NCBI RefSeq assembly: GCF_001512305.1
Contig: NZ_LNUT01000005.1
Coordinates: 1,089,774-1,153,773, forward strand
From: Arthrobacter sp. EPSL27
Lineage (GTDB): Bacteria; Actinomycetota; Actinomycetes; Actinomycetales; Micrococcaceae
Direction: 5' to 3'
Length of the DNA stretch: 64,000 bases
The position numbers and the translations under genes are program-made. Shown here in pieces: positions 17,668 to 27,047 of this stretch. Position 1 is the first letter of the stretch, and the number at the start of each line of letters is the position of its first letter. Under the pieces are notes generated by a model. It was not told where the DNA came from. It searched no databases and saw only the letters and a program-made list of their open reading frames with translations.

Positions 17668-17861
17668 GCGTGGCCCCCTCGGGTGCCTGCCGCCTGCAGT
17701 ACCATGGGCCGTATGCGCATGCAGCAGCGATTTACCAGCCCTCGGCCGCTTTCCGGCCGCACGGGCTTCTTGTCGCGCGCATAATTGCAGCCGCCGGGGT
17801 CCGTCCGGCGCAGCGGCTGAGGGTGAAGCTCCCCTCCCGCACTGACACCAAAGGACCCCTG

Positions 17862-19028
17862 ATGAAGAACTATCTGACCCCCGCCGAGCTGCAGACCGCC
17901 TTGGCGCTCCGCGATTTGTCCGACCCCGCCCAGGGTCCCCACGCGATGTCCCTGCTGCTGGCGGAGATCACGTCGGCCCTGGAAAATCTCTGGGGCATCG
18001 GCGTGGACACCCACCGGCTCAGCCCGCTCGTGGCAACCGCGGACAACTACGACCGTCTGGGCTACTCCCCCGACGACGTCACCCGAGATTCGCGCTACTC
18101 CCGCCATGTCAGCCCCACGGTGATGCTGCGGAGCCACACATCGGCGGGAGTACCGGCCCTCCTGGACTCCCTCCGCCCGGAAATGGGGCACTACGACCGG
18201 CTGCACGTGCTGCCGGGCCTGGTGTACCGGCGGGATTCGATCGACCGCACGCACGTTGGCGCCCCGCACCAGGCGGACCTGTGGCGGCTCAAAGCGCGCG
18301 GCCTGCTCGGCGCCGCTGAGCTGGACCAGATGATGGCGGCCGTGGTGGAGGCCGTTCTCCCCCCGTCCGCCAACCCGGGCCTGGAGTGGCGTGCCACCCC
18401 GGCGTCCCACAGCTACACGGACACCGGCCGGCAGCTCGATGTGCTGGTGACCCAGCCGGACGGCAGCCGGGAATGGCTGGAACTGGCCGAGTGCGGCCTG
18501 GTGGCCGCGCAGGTCCTCCGCGGCTCCGGGCTGGATCCGCGCCGCTGGGCCGGCCTCGCCCTGGGGCTGGGCCTGGACCGGGCCCTGATGCTGCGCAAAG
18601 GCATCCGGGACATCCGTCTCCTGCGCTCGGAAGTGCCCGGCATCCAGGACCAGCTGCTGGACCTGGGCCCCTACCGTCCCGTGTCGGCCATGCCGGAGGT
18701 CCGGCGCGACCTGTCCCTGGTCCTCGGCTCCGCTGCAGAGGCCGACGTCGAACTGCTGGGCGACCGGGCACGGACCGCCCTCGGGCCGGACTCCGAGCTG
18801 CTGGCAGCCCTGGAGGTCAGGTCCGTCACGCCGGCGTCGGGGCTTCCGCCCGCTGCCGTCCACCGGCTCCGGCTCGCTCCCACCGAGGTGAATGTCCTGC
18901 TGCGGCTGGTCCTGCAGCCGCTGGACCGGACACTGACCGACGGGGAGGCCAATATCCTGCGCGACCGGGTCTATCTCGCGCTGCACCGGGGCCGGGTGCT
19001 GGAGCTCACCGCGGGGCCGGGCGCCTGA
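17862..19028 (+). CDS. srmL: PheS-related ligase SrmL (function unknown)
   Basis: A 388-residue stand-alone relative of phenylalanyl-tRNA synthetase. It joins a PheS-like class II catalytic core (VLPGLVYRRDSIDRTH as motif 2 region; GLALGLGLDRALMLRKGIRD as motif 3) to a C-terminal ferredoxin-like anticodon-binding domain of the kind found at the end of PheT (MPEVRRDLSLVLG; DRTLTDGEANILRDRV). The coiled-coil tRNA arm of PheS and the remaining PheT domains are absent. Its substrate is unknown; it may aminoacylate something other than tRNA-Phe. The ATG at 17862 follows AAAGGA. An oversized frame reaches upstream without homology. Confidence 0.85.
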   Translation: MKNYLTPAELQTALALRDLSDPAQGPHAMSLLLAEITSALENLWGIGVDTHRLSPLVATADNYDRLGYSPDDVTRDSRYSRHVSPTVMLRSHTSAGVPALLDSLRPEMGHYDRLHVLPGLVYRRDSIDRTHVGAPHQADLWRLKARGLLGAAELDQMMAAVVEAVLPPSANPGLEWRATPASHSYTDTGRQLDVLVTQPDGSREWLELAECGLVAAQVLRGSGLDPRRWAGLALGLGLDRALMLRKGIRDIRLLRSEVPGIQDQLLDLGPYRPVSAMPEVRRDLSLVLGSAAEADVELLGDRARTALGPDSELLAALEVRSVTPASGLPPAAVHRLRLAPTEVNVLLRLVLQPLDRTLTDGEANILRDRVYLALHRGRVLELTAGPGA

Positions 19029-19072
19029 CTCCGCCGGTCTGGAGCGCCCCGCAACAGCGGTAAGTTGGAGGG

Positions 19073-19531
19073 ATGTTCTCCCCTCTGAACCCCGCCCGCG
19101 CGGCAACCCTTCGGCGGCGCGCCCGCAGCATCGCGGCGGGTGCCGCCGTCGTCCTGGCCGCCACGGCATGCTCCCCGGCCGGTTCCGTCGAATCCGCGGA
19201 CGTGCCGGCCTGGAAGGCGACAGCGCTTCCCTCCGCCGGCGGGGTGGTGTTCGAGGATGCGGGAAAGATCCTCAACCGCGATCCGATCGTCAAAACCGCG
19301 CCGGAGGTTGCCCCCGGCACCTATATCCTGACCATTACCTGCGACGGCGGCGGCAAGGCATTCTTCGAGGTCACCCTGGACGATGCCCGGCTGGGCGAGC
19401 CCGGAGCGGCGTGCAACGGAAGCCGCGAGACCGCACGCATCAACGTCCCTGCCGCCGGAACGCTCCGCATCAGCGCCTCCAGCGTCGACGCCCCGCTGAT
19501 TTACGCCTACCAGCTGGCGCCCGCCGAATAG
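19073..19531 (+). CDS. Small lipoprotein, first of three in tandem
   Basis: A 152-residue protein with a basic N-terminus (RRRARS), a hydrophobic segment and a lipobox-like LAATAC, so probably anchored outside the membrane at Cys33. The mature part holds GTYILTITCDGGGKAFFEV and later AACNGSRETARINVPAAGTLRISAS: two cysteines spaced as in the next two genes, likely a disulfide in a small beta-rich domain. Function unknown. Confidence 0.7.
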   Translation: MFSPLNPARAATLRRRARSIAAGAAVVLAATACSPAGSVESADVPAWKATALPSAGGVVFEDAGKILNRDPIVKTAPEVAPGTYILTITCDGGGKAFFEVTLDDARLGEPGAACNGSRETARINVPAAGTLRISASSVDAPLIYAYQLAPAE

Positions 19532-19554
19532 CTGCCAGACCGGCACGCCCCCGC

Positions 19555-19597
19555 GTGACGAGCGCCCGTGTGACTTGCGCCTTTGTGACTTGCGCCC
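19555..19597. repeat. 15-bp tandem repeat, three units, between lipoprotein genes
   Basis: GTGACGAGCGCC, GTGACTTGCGCC and GTGACTTGCGCC begin at 19555, 19570 and 19585, an exact 15-base period, in the gap before the second lipoprotein gene. Confidence 0.75.
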
Positions 19598-19623
19598 GCG
19601 GCCCCGGCCGTTAGGCTCGCAAC

Positions 19624-20193
19624 ATGTTTGCTACTGGGGGTATGCACCGGACGCGCCGAGCCGCCGCGCTCTTGGCGGTGACCGCCGTCGGGCTGGCCGG
19701 GTGCCAATACGCGGACGACGTCGGACCGGAACCGGCCGCAGCCAGCCCCTCCGCCCGGTCGCACCCTCCCAGGGCACCGCTGCCCACCAGGGACCCGCAA
19801 GTCGTGGCCGCCGAAGACCGCAATCTGCTGGAGCTCAGTACCGTCCTCGACGGCAGGGCGGAGGATTTCCTGTTCGGCGGATCGGGCGGGATCGGCGAGA
19901 CCCCCGGCGCAGGATTCGCGACGTCCGGACCCGTGCGGAAGGCCGGCCAGTACAAGGTCACCGCAGCCTGCGTCGGGGCACCGGACGCGCACCTGTCCGT
20001 GACCCAGGGGGCCCGCGGGGGCGGCTCACTCCTGGAGCGCAGCATCGACTGCGGCACGTTGACCGAGGCGCTGGTCGACCTGGAGCCAGGGACCGTCTCG
20101 GCCCACCTGATCCGGTTCGGCGACGGTGTTCCCAGGCCCGGAACGGGCGCCGTCGCGGGGATCCGCATCAGCTTCACGGGTCCGGGGACGTAG
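19624..20193 (+). CDS. Small lipoprotein, second of three in tandem
   Basis: A 189-residue protein with a clear lipobox (AVGLAGC) after MHRTRRAAALLAVT, then a Pro/Ser linker and a domain with GQYKVTAACVGAPDAHLSV and DCGTLTEALVDLEPGTVSAHL. The pattern G-x-Y-x-(V/L)-T-x-x-C plus a later CG-T is shared with its neighbours. The start could be the ATG at 19624 or at 19642; neither has a clean ribosome site. Function unknown. Confidence 0.7.
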   Translation: MFATGGMHRTRRAAALLAVTAVGLAGCQYADDVGPEPAAASPSARSHPPRAPLPTRDPQVVAAEDRNLLELSTVLDGRAEDFLFGGSGGIGETPGAGFATSGPVRKAGQYKVTAACVGAPDAHLSVTQGARGGGSLLERSIDCGTLTEALVDLEPGTVSAHLIRFGDGVPRPGTGAVAGIRISFTGPGT

Positions 20194-20265
20194 ACGGACC
20201 CAGGTGCTCCGGTTGACCGCCGCCCGACTCTGGCGCCGGGGCAACGGCGGGCTTAAAGTCAGCGT

Positions 20266-20805
20266 ATGCCCACTCTTCCGGCGTCGGGCGTTCCCCGGAT
20301 CCGCGCGGTTTCCGCCGTGGCGATCGTCCTTGGGCTGGCGCTGGGAACCGGCCTGGCCGGCTGCGCGTACGAATACGACGACGGTTTCGCCACCGCCACC
20401 GAGCCAACAGCTGCCCCGACGTTCACCGATGCGGCGCTGACGCCGGACCCCAGGCTCAATCAGCCCGTCTCCGGCGAAGAACTGGACGCGTGGGCGGCGG
20501 AGGCGCTCCCCGACACCGGGGAGCAGGTGTTCCACACCAACTACGGCGTCCTGGCGCCCGGGGAGGACCATGAGGAGAGCACCGCCAGCCTGCCCGCAGG
20601 CAGCTACGCGCTGACCCTGGCCTGCCGGAGCCCGCGGCGGGTGTCGTTCAGCATCGGCCACGGCGACATTGAACTGGTGGACCTGAACCTACGGTGCGGG
20701 ACGTCGCGGGTGAACGTGGTCTATCTGCCGGCCGGCGTGATGCTGCAGATCAAGGTCGAGGCCCGGAGGGGTGCCAACTTCGCCTACCGGGTGGGCCGGA
20801 TCTGA
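20266..20805 (+). CDS. Small lipoprotein, third of three in tandem
   Basis: A 179-residue protein with signal sequence and lipobox (GTGLAGC, then AYEYDD), an acidic linker, and a C-terminal domain with GSYALTLACRSPRRVSFSI and LRCGTSRVNVVYLPAGVMLQI. The domain layout follows the two preceding genes closely enough to propose divergent duplication. Function unknown. It converges on trhO with ten bases between the stops. Confidence 0.72.
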   Translation: MPTLPASGVPRIRAVSAVAIVLGLALGTGLAGCAYEYDDGFATATEPTAAPTFTDAALTPDPRLNQPVSGEELDAWAAEALPDTGEQVFHTNYGVLAPGEDHEESTASLPAGSYALTLACRSPRRVSFSIGHGDIELVDLNLRCGTSRVNVVYLPAGVMLQIKVEARRGANFAYRVGRI

Positions 20806-20815
20806 CGTTCCCGGC

Positions 20816-21709
20816 TCAGGCGGCGCAGCCGTCCGGGCAGCGCAGCGTCTCCGGGCTGGCGGCGCAGTCCCGGCAGTACAGCGTCAGCGTGCGGCAGGAC
20901 AGGTTGGAGCAGTTCTCGAACTTGCTGGTGGGCGCCGAGCAGCGGACGCATTCGCCGATGGTCTTCGCTTCGTCGCTGAACTCCAGGTGCATGCGCTTGT
21001 CGAACACGTAGAGGGAGCCCTCCCAGAGGCCCTGGTCCTTGAAGGTTTCGCCGTAGCGGACGATCCCGCCGTCGAGCTGGTACACCTCCTTGAAACCGCG
21101 GTTCACCATGAGGCTGGAGAGCACCTCGCAGCGGATGCCGCCGGTGCAGTAGGTGACCACGGGCTTGTCCTTGAGCCCGTCATACTTGCCGGAGTCGAGC
21201 TCCCGGATGAAGTCATGGGTGGTGGCGACGTCCGGGACAACCGCGTCCTTGAACTTGCCGATCTGGGCCTCGAAGCCGTTGCGGCCGTCGAAGAAGACCA
21301 CATCCTCCCCCGACGCCTTCCGCGACTCCACCAGCTCGTGGAGCTCCTCCGGCTTGAGGTGCTTCCCGCCGCCCACGACGCCGCCGGCGTCGACCTTGAG
21401 CTCGCCTGGGGCACCGAAGGACACCACCTCGTCGCGGACTTTGACGCTCAGCCGGGGGAAGTCCGCGGCGCTGCCCTCGGACCACTTCACGTCGATGCCG
21501 TGGAAGCCCTTGTATTCCCGCGTGGTCTTCACGTACTGCTTGACCGCGTTCAGTTCACCGCCGACGGTCGCGTTGATGCCGTCCTTGGAGATGATGATGC
21601 GTCCGGTCAGCCCGAGTTTTTCGCACAGGGCGCGCTGCCAGAGCCGGATCGCCTCCGGGTCGGCGAGCGGGGTAAAGCCGTAAAAGAGCACAATTCTGTT
21701 CAAAGCCAC
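20816..21709 (-). CDS. trhO: tRNA uridine 34 hydroxylase (rhodanese-like, TrhO/YceA)
   Basis: A 297-residue protein of the TrhO family, which uses oxygen to make 5-hydroxyuridine at the wobble base of some tRNAs. N-terminal ferredoxin-like part ([34 protein letters not shown]), a rhodanese domain with the active cysteine in [15 protein letters not shown], and a C-terminal Cys-rich tail ([19 protein letters not shown]) that may bind metal. The start GTG at 21709 lacks a clear ribosome site; TTG at 21703 is the alternative. Confidence 0.9.
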   Translation of the reverse strand: MALNRIVLFYGFTPLADPEAIRLWQRALCEKLGLTGRIIISKDGINATVGGELNAVKQYVKTTREYKGFHGIDVKWSEGSAADFPRLSVKVRDEVVSFGAPGELKVDAGGVVGGGKHLKPEELHELVESRKASGEDVVFFDGRNGFEAQIGKFKDAVVPDVATTHDFIRELDSGKYDGLKDKPVVTYCTGGIRCEVLSSLMVNRGFKEVYQLDGGIVRYGETFKDQGLWEGSLYVFDKRMHLEFSDEAKTIGECVRCSAPTSKFENCSNLSCRTLTLYCRDCAASPETLRCPDGCAA

Positions 21710-21901
21710 GGTTAAAGGGTACCGGGCGGGGCCGGCCGCCGGCCTGCCGGGACGGGCTGCGCAGCCCCGGTCCGGGCCGGCTCCGGCCGCGCCGCCTCCG
21801 ACCGGGTGCCGCCCGGGCCGTCCGGTCACAATTGCGTAAGCACGGCCGGTTCCCCGACCCGGCCCCTGTTGCTTGCGGCGGGACGGGAATAGTCTCATCA
21901 C

Positions 21902-22594
21902 ATGAGTCTTGAGGCCATGGTTGAAGACACCACGCACCTGCTGGAGATCTGGGTCACCGGCTGGGCCGGCTGCCGGGGTTATGAGATCCGCCGGGAGGGC
22001 CGGTTCCCGGCGGCGTTCAGGGCGGACACCACCCACGAATGGGAGTATTTCGCCCACGATCCGTCCGAGGCGGAGTTCGCGGCCCTGGCCGCCGCCACCG
22101 CGGAGGCACCGGCCCGGATCCTCACCGTCCTGACCAACGACACCGCGAAGTACACCTTCCTCGCCCAGCAGCACGGCCTCAACGTCACGTCGGCTTCGCA
22201 GACCATGATGATCGTGGACATGGAGACCCAGGACGCCGAGGATCCCTGGCTGCCGGATGACGACCTCCGGTGGGTGCCGTCGCGGACCGACGGCGTCCAC
22301 CACGCCATGGTCTACGCCGGGGACGAGGTGGCAGCCAGCGGGCGGGTGTTCGTGGTGGACCACACGGCAATCTTCGACAAGATCGTCACGGAGCCGGGAT
22401 TCCAGCGCCGCGGCCTGGGCAGCTTCATCATGCGGGCCCTCGCCGCCCAGGCTTTTGAGCACGACGTGGAAACCGGCCTGCTCCTCGCCTCCCTCGACGG
22501 GCAGAAGCTTTACTCGCACCTGGGCTGGACCCCGGTCTGCCATGTGCTGATGCTCTCGACCTCCGCGGAGGGCTCCGACCTGTCAGTCGGCTGA
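21902..22594 (+). CDS. GNAT-family N-acetyltransferase
   Basis: A 230-residue protein. The C-terminal half has the GNAT core: [19 protein letters not shown] then [15 protein letters not shown] as the acetyl-CoA phosphate loop, and [15 protein letters not shown]. The N-terminal half ([14 protein letters not shown]) is a family-specific extension. Substrate unknown. It sits alone between trhO and the helicase. Confidence 0.8.
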   Translation: MSLEAMVEDTTHLLEIWVTGWAGCRGYEIRREGRFPAAFRADTTHEWEYFAHDPSEAEFAALAAATAEAPARILTVLTNDTAKYTFLAQQHGLNVTSASQTMMIVDMETQDAEDPWLPDDDLRWVPSRTDGVHHAMVYAGDEVAASGRVFVVDHTAIFDKIVTEPGFQRRGLGSFIMRALAAQAFEHDVETGLLLASLDGQKLYSHLGWTPVCHVLMLSTSAEGSDLSVG

Positions 22595-22670
22595 CCGGGC
22601 CGGCTGGTACCGGGTTTCCCGGTTCACCCCGGCTCCCGGACGATTTGAGCTCGGGTGAAAGAATGGACGG

Positions 22671-25058
22671 GTGAACCCACATGAGTCCCTGATTCCGTTG
22701 CTGGGCCGCGGCCCGGACCCGGAACAGCTCCGCCATGTGCGCACCATCCCCGCCCGCCGGGCCGTGCATGCCCCCTGGCCCGAGTGGGTGCACCCTGACC
22801 TGGTGCAGGCCTACGGGTCGCTCGGGATCCACGAGCCGTACCGCCACCAGATCCAGGCCGCGGACGTCGCCCACGCGGGCGGCCACGTGGTCATCGCCAC
22901 CGGCACGGCCTCGGGAAAGTCGCTCGCCTACCAGCTCCCGGCGCTGGACGCGGTCCACCGCTCCGAGCTGCGGGTCCTTGCCGATCCGGGCAAAATCCAC
23001 GACGACGGCGCCGTCACCCTCTACCTCTCCCCCACCAAGGCCCTGGCAGCGGACCAGTTGGCCGCCATCCGGGCGCTGAAGCTCCCCACGGTCCGGGCCG
23101 AGACGTACGACGGCGACACGGACCCCGCGTCCCGCCGGTGGATCCGGGACCACGCCAACTTCATCCTCGCCAACCCGGACATGCTGCACTTCGGGATCCT
23201 GCCCAACCACGCGTGGTGGGCACGGTTCTTCCGCCGGCTCCGCTACGTGATTGTGGACGAGGCCCACAGCTACCGCGGTGTTTTCGGCTCCCACGTGGCC
23301 AATCTGATGCGCCGGCTGCGCCGCATCTGCGAGTACTACAGCCCTGACGGCTCGGGGCCGGTGTTTATTGCGGCGTCCGCCACTGCGTCCGAGCCCGGAA
23401 CCTCGTTCGGCCGGCTCATCGGCGCACCGGTCCGTGCCGTGGCAGAGGACACTTCGCCCCACGGCGCCACCACGGTCGCGTTCTGGGAACCGGCCCTTAC
23501 CGAGCTCAAGGGTGAAAACGGCGCCAAGGAGCGCCGCACCGCCGTCGCGGAAACCTCCGACCTGCTGGCAAACCTGGTGTCCTCGCGGATCCGGACCATC
23601 GCCTTCATCAAGTCCCGGCGGGGTGCCGAGACCATCGCTTCCATCACCAAGCGCCTCCTCGTCGAGGTGGATCCCAGCCTGCCGCAGCGGGTGGCTGCCT
23701 ACCGTTCCGGTTACCTGCCGGAGGAGCGCCGCGCCCTGGAGAAAGCGCTCCGGTCCGGCGAGCTGCTGGGGGTCTCCAGCACGTCGGCCCTGGAGCTGGG
23801 CATCGACATCTCCGGCCTCGACGCCGTGCTGGTGGCCGGGTGGCCGGGCACGCGGGCGTCGCTGTTCCAGCAGATCGGCCGGGCCGGCCGGGCCGGGCAG
23901 GATGCCATCGCAGCGTTTGTGGCGAGCGACGACCCGCTGGACACCTACCTGGTGAACCATCCCGAGGCGATTTTCGATGTCTCGGTGGAGGCCACGGTTT
24001 TCGACCCGTCCAATCCCTACGTACTGGGACCCCACCTGTGCGCCGCCGCCGCCGAGCTGCCTCTGGGGTACGCGGAACTGGACCTGTTCGGCGCGACGTC
24101 GGAGAAGCTGCTGGACCGGCTGGTGGCCCAGGGCTACCTGCGCCGCCGCCCCGCCGGATGGTTCTGGACCCACCCGCAAAGCGCCGCGGCCATGGTGAAC
24201 CTGCGGGCCGACGGCGGCGGGCCGGTGAGCATCGTGGACGCGGAAACAGGTTCCCTGCTCGGGACCATGGACTCGCCGCAGACCCACTACCAGGCCCACA
24301 CCGGTGCCGTGTATGTCCACCAGGGCGAGAGCTACGTGGTGGAGGACCTGAACGAGGACGACCACTGCGTGATGGTGCGACGGGCCAACCCGGATTACTA
24401 CACCACGGCCCGGGACGTGACCCAGATCGAGGTGCTCGAGACGCTGCGCACCACCCAGTGGGGCGACGTGGCGGTGCATTTCGGGGATGTGAAAGTGACA
24501 ACGCAGGTGGTGTCCTTCCAGCGCAAGGCCCTGATCTCCAACGAGATCCTCGGTGAGGAACCCCTCCAGCTCGGCGCCAGGGACCTGTTTACGAAAGCGG
24601 TCTGGTTTGTGGTGGACAACCGCTCGCTGACGGGTGCGGGGCTGATCGAGGCGCAGTTCCCCGGCGCGCTGCACGCTGCCGAGCACGCAGCCATCGGCCT
24701 CCTGCCGCTCGTTGCCTCCAGCGACCGCTGGGACATCGGCGGGGTCTCCACCGCCATCCACGCCGACACCGGGGTGCCTACCATCTTTGTGTACGACGGC
24801 CACCCCGGCGGGGCGGGCTTCGCCGAGCGGGGCTACGACAAGGCGCGGGTCTGGCTCGCCGCGACCCGCGATGCCATCAAGGCCTGCGAATGCGAGTCGG
24901 GCTGCCCGTCATGCGTGCAGTCGCCCAAGTGCGGCAACAAGAACAACCCGCTCGACAAGGACGCGGCCGTCACCCTCATCGATGTGCTCCTGAAGGACGC
25001 CACGGACCAGATGCACACCGGGCTGTCCGACCACGCCGCCGCACCGCTGCAGACCTAG
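22671..25058 (+). CDS. DEAH-box helicase with DUF1998-type Cys cluster (tad-neighbourhood helicase)
   Basis: A 795-residue superfamily 2 helicase. RecA1 has ATGTASGKSLAYQ (about residues 76-88), SPTKALAADQL and VIVDEAHSYRG; RecA2 has STSALELGIDISGLD and QIGRAGRAGQ. The C-terminal region ends with a four-Cys cluster (CECESGCPSCVQSPKCG), a likely zinc site as in MrfA/YprA-type repair helicases. This family is regularly found beside tad-like secretion genes in actinobacteria, exactly as here. The start is GTG at 22671, with an ATG ten bases further as an alternative. Its end faces the tail of the pilus operon. Confidence 0.9.
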   Translation: MNPHESLIPLLGRGPDPEQLRHVRTIPARRAVHAPWPEWVHPDLVQAYGSLGIHEPYRHQIQAADVAHAGGHVVIATGTASGKSLAYQLPALDAVHRSELRVLADPGKIHDDGAVTLYLSPTKALAADQLAAIRALKLPTVRAETYDGDTDPASRRWIRDHANFILANPDMLHFGILPNHAWWARFFRRLRYVIVDEAHSYRGVFGSHVANLMRRLRRICEYYSPDGSGPVFIAASATASEPGTSFGRLIGAPVRAVAEDTSPHGATTVAFWEPALTELKGENGAKERRTAVAETSDLLANLVSSRIRTIAFIKSRRGAETIASITKRLLVEVDPSLPQRVAAYRSGYLPEERRALEKALRSGELLGVSSTSALELGIDISGLDAVLVAGWPGTRASLFQQIGRAGRAGQDAIAAFVASDDPLDTYLVNHPEAIFDVSVEATVFDPSNPYVLGPHLCAAAAELPLGYAELDLFGATSEKLLDRLVAQGYLRRRPAGWFWTHPQSAAAMVNLRADGGGPVSIVDAETGSLLGTMDSPQTHYQAHTGAVYVHQGESYVVEDLNEDDHCVMVRRANPDYYTTARDVTQIEVLETLRTTQWGDVAVHFGDVKVTTQVVSFQRKALISNEILGEEPLQLGARDLFTKAVWFVVDNRSLTGAGLIEAQFPGALHAAEHAAIGLLPLVASSDRWDIGGVSTAIHADTGVPTIFVYDGHPGGAGFAERGYDKARVWLAATRDAIKACECESGCPSCVQSPKCGNKNNPLDKDAAVTLIDVLLKDATDQMHTGLSDHAAAPLQT

Positions 25059-25076
25059 CCCTGTCTGCCGGCCGCG

Positions 25077-25124
25077 GCTCACGGCGGCGAGCCTGCCCCA
25101 GCTCACGGCGGCGGCCCTGCCCTG
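25077..25124. repeat. 24-bp direct duplication covering the stop of the TadE-like gene
   Basis: Two units (25077-25100 and 25101-25124), both starting GCTCACGGCGGCG and matching at 20 of 24 positions. The left unit duplicates the 3' end and stop region of the TadE-like gene into the helicase/pilus junction. Confidence 0.55.
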
Positions 25125-25507
25125 GCCAGGCCGGTGGCCCGGCCCAGCGGTGTGGGCACCTCCAACTCGGTGCGGACCTGCACTGTGCTGCCGCTCCCTT
25201 CCGCGCAGCTCAGCACCCTGGCGCCGTTCCTTCTTGCCACATCGGCGGCGACACCGCAGGGATCTCCGGGGGTGAGGCCCCGGGCAGCGTCAGCGGCGGC
25301 GAGGGCCGCCAGATCTGCGGCCGCCGCCGCCCGGAACGCCGACGCCGCCGACTGGCCCATCACAACCACCACCACGGCCGCGAGGATCACGAGCACCGCC
25401 AGCCCCAGCGCCAGGACGGTACCGGAGCCGCGTTCCCGGTCCGCCCGGGCGTGGGAATTCCCCTGCTGCCCGTCCGGGCCGGACCCGTGCGCTTGTGTCC
25501 GGCTCAC
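25103..25507 (-). CDS. TadE/TadG-like pseudopilin, last gene of pilus operon
   Basis: A 134-residue protein: hydrophilic leader, then GSGTVLALGLAVLVILAAVVVVVMG as a type IV pilin-like transmembrane segment and an Ala-rich helix, then a short secreted domain with a Cys pair (GDPCG, LSCAEG). It matches the Rv3654c-type actinobacterial TadE-like family encoded next to the DEAH helicase. The GTG at 25507 overlaps the TGA of the preceding tadE gene (GTGA), which fixes the start. Likely a minor pilin or assembly factor. Confidence 0.78.
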   Translation of the reverse strand: MSRTQAHGSGPDGQQGNSHARADRERGSGTVLALGLAVLVILAAVVVVVMGQSAASAFRAAAAADLAALAAADAARGLTPGDPCGVAADVARRNGARVLSCAEGSGSTVQVRTELEVPTPLGRATGLARAGPPP

Positions 25508-25926
25508 GCCGCGGGATCCAGCCACCGGGTTTGCGCTGGCGGAACCCGGGCTGCAGCCGGGGGTCCGGAGGATTCGTTGCGGGCCCAGGCGCGGGCCGAG
25601 AGGGTCCACGGCAGAAGCGACCCGACGGCGCCCGGGACCTTGCCCGAGACAGTGACGCTGAACCACTCGCCGTCGGAGGTTACCACCGGCGCCGCTGCGC
25701 TGCCCGCGAGCCGGCGGACGATTGCGTCCACGGCGGCCGGATCCTCGCCCCGGGCCAGGGCCCGCGCGCCGGCCCTGGCTGCCTCCTCCAGCCGCAGCTG
25801 GGTGACGCCCGCCGCGGAGCCTGCCAGCAGCAGGGCGAGCAGCAGCACCACGGCTGGCATCGCCACGGCGAACTCTGCCGTCACGGCACCGCGGGACGTT
25901 CTGCGGGCCGGCCGCACGGGACTCAT
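25504..25926 (-). CDS. TadE-family minor pilin
   Basis: A 140-residue protein with the prepilin-type motif GAVTAEFAVAMPAVVLLLALLL: processing before the hydrophobic segment, Glu at +5. The rest is a small extracytoplasmic domain. TadE proteins are minor pilins of Flp pili, processed by a prepilin peptidase. The start overlaps the end of the DUF4244 pilin gene by four bases (ATGA), and its end overlaps the next gene by four (GTGA). Confidence 0.85.
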   Translation of the reverse strand: MSPVRPARRTSRGAVTAEFAVAMPAVVLLLALLLAGSAAGVTQLRLEEAARAGARALARGEDPAAVDAIVRRLAGSAAAPVVTSDGEWFSVTVSGKVPGAVGSLLPWTLSARAWARNESSGPPAAARVPPAQTRWLDPAA

Positions 25927-26246
25927 GGCAAGGCGAGCGCCGTGCGGATGAGATTCAAGAGGAAGCCCCGCACCTCGTCACTGCGCATGATGAACACGAG
26001 GATGCCCGCGAACCCCACCGCGGCCAGTGTGGCGATGGCATATTCGGCCGTCGCCATCCCCCGTTCGGAGCCGAACAGCCTTGCCCGGGTGTTTACACGG
26101 CTCCTTGTCCGGTTCCTTGCCCGGTTGCCCGTCCGGATCGGTTCAACGGTGCTGGCCCCCGGGAAGATTTCGAGGATTTCAGCGTCCTCCGGGTCGGCAG
26201 TGACGGGCCGGGCGGCGCGGCCGGGGGCAGGGTGATGGGCTGACAT
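25923..26246 (-). CDS. DUF4244 Flp-like major pilin
   Basis: A 107-residue protein with a long basic leader and GMATAEYAIATLAAVGFAGILVF, the Flp/DUF4244 pilin core with the Glu-Tyr pair after the cleavage Gly. It is the probable main pilus subunit. A good AAAGGA site precedes the ATG at 26246. It is separated from tadC by 177 bases, unlike the tightly packed rest of the operon, which may allow extra transcription of the pilin. Confidence 0.85.
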   Translation of the reverse strand: MSAHHPAPGRAARPVTADPEDAEILEIFPGASTVEPIRTGNRARNRTRSRVNTRARLFGSERGMATAEYAIATLAAVGFAGILVFIMRSDEVRGFLLNLIRTALALP

Positions 26247-26423
26247 GGGAGCGTCCTTTCATTGGATTCCGGCGGGACCGCCGGCTGTTTCCACTCTTCC
26301 GGGCGGGCACTGAAGCCCGGAAGGTGCGGGTGCCGCCAAGTGGAAAAGTCAGGGACCAGGCGGCCTGTGGAGGAACACAGGGACCGGCGCCCGGCCTCCC
26401 TGGCACCACCATCAGCGGCAGCG

Positions 26424-27047
26424 TCAGCGCGGCAGCATCGCCAGCAGCACGGGGACCACGCCCAGGCAGACGAACGCCGGCAGGGAACACAATCCCAGCG
26501 GCACAACCAGCCTCACTCCCAGGGCCGCGGCTTGCTTCTCCGCGGTCCGGAACCGTTCCCGGCGCAGGCGCGCGGCCTGGGCGTACAGGATGGCGGAGGA
26601 CGGAGCTCCCGTATGCGCGGCAAAGGTTAGGGCGTCGCGGAGGGCGAGCAGTTCCGGCGAACGGTCGGCGGAGCTGCGCCAGGCCGTGTCCCAGTCGGCA
26701 CCGATGGCCAGCGCCGCGACCACCGGCCGCAGCGGGCCCCGGATCTCGGGGGTGGCCAGCCCGGCCGCCAGGGACAGGGCCCGGCCGAGTCCGGCTCCGG
26801 CGTCGAGCATCGCACCGATCAGTTCCAGCATCATGGCCACATCGCTCAGCCCGGTTCCGTCCGCGGACCCGGCTGCTTGCCCGGCCGGTCCGTCATCATC
26901 TCCCGCGCGGCCCTGCTCTCCAGCCCCGGGCGCATCCCGTGCCGCCCGCCTGAAGCGCCGCCTGGCCGTCGCCCCGCCGGAGGACGCGGTCACTGCGGCG
27001 ACGGCCAGCACCGCCGCCACCGCGAGGGCCGTGGCATCTGCCGTCAC
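26424..27047 (-). CDS. tadC: TadC-like inner-membrane pilus assembly protein
   Basis: A 207-residue type II secretion F-domain protein: an N-terminal hydrophobic stretch (ALAVAAVLAVAAVTA), then the conserved MMLELIGAMLDAGAGLGRAL and DALTFAAHTGAPSSAILYAQA, and a C-terminal membrane hairpin (VVPLGLCSLPAFVCLGVVPVLL). It forms the platform with TadB. The GTG at 27047 overlaps the TGA of tadB, which decides the start. Confidence 0.85.
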   Translation of the reverse strand: MTADATALAVAAVLAVAAVTASSGGATARRRFRRAARDAPGAGEQGRAGDDDGPAGQAAGSADGTGLSDVAMMLELIGAMLDAGAGLGRALSLAAGLATPEIRGPLRPVVAALAIGADWDTAWRSSADRSPELLALRDALTFAAHTGAPSSAILYAQAARLRRERFRTAEKQAAALGVRLVVPLGLCSLPAFVCLGVVPVLLAMLPR

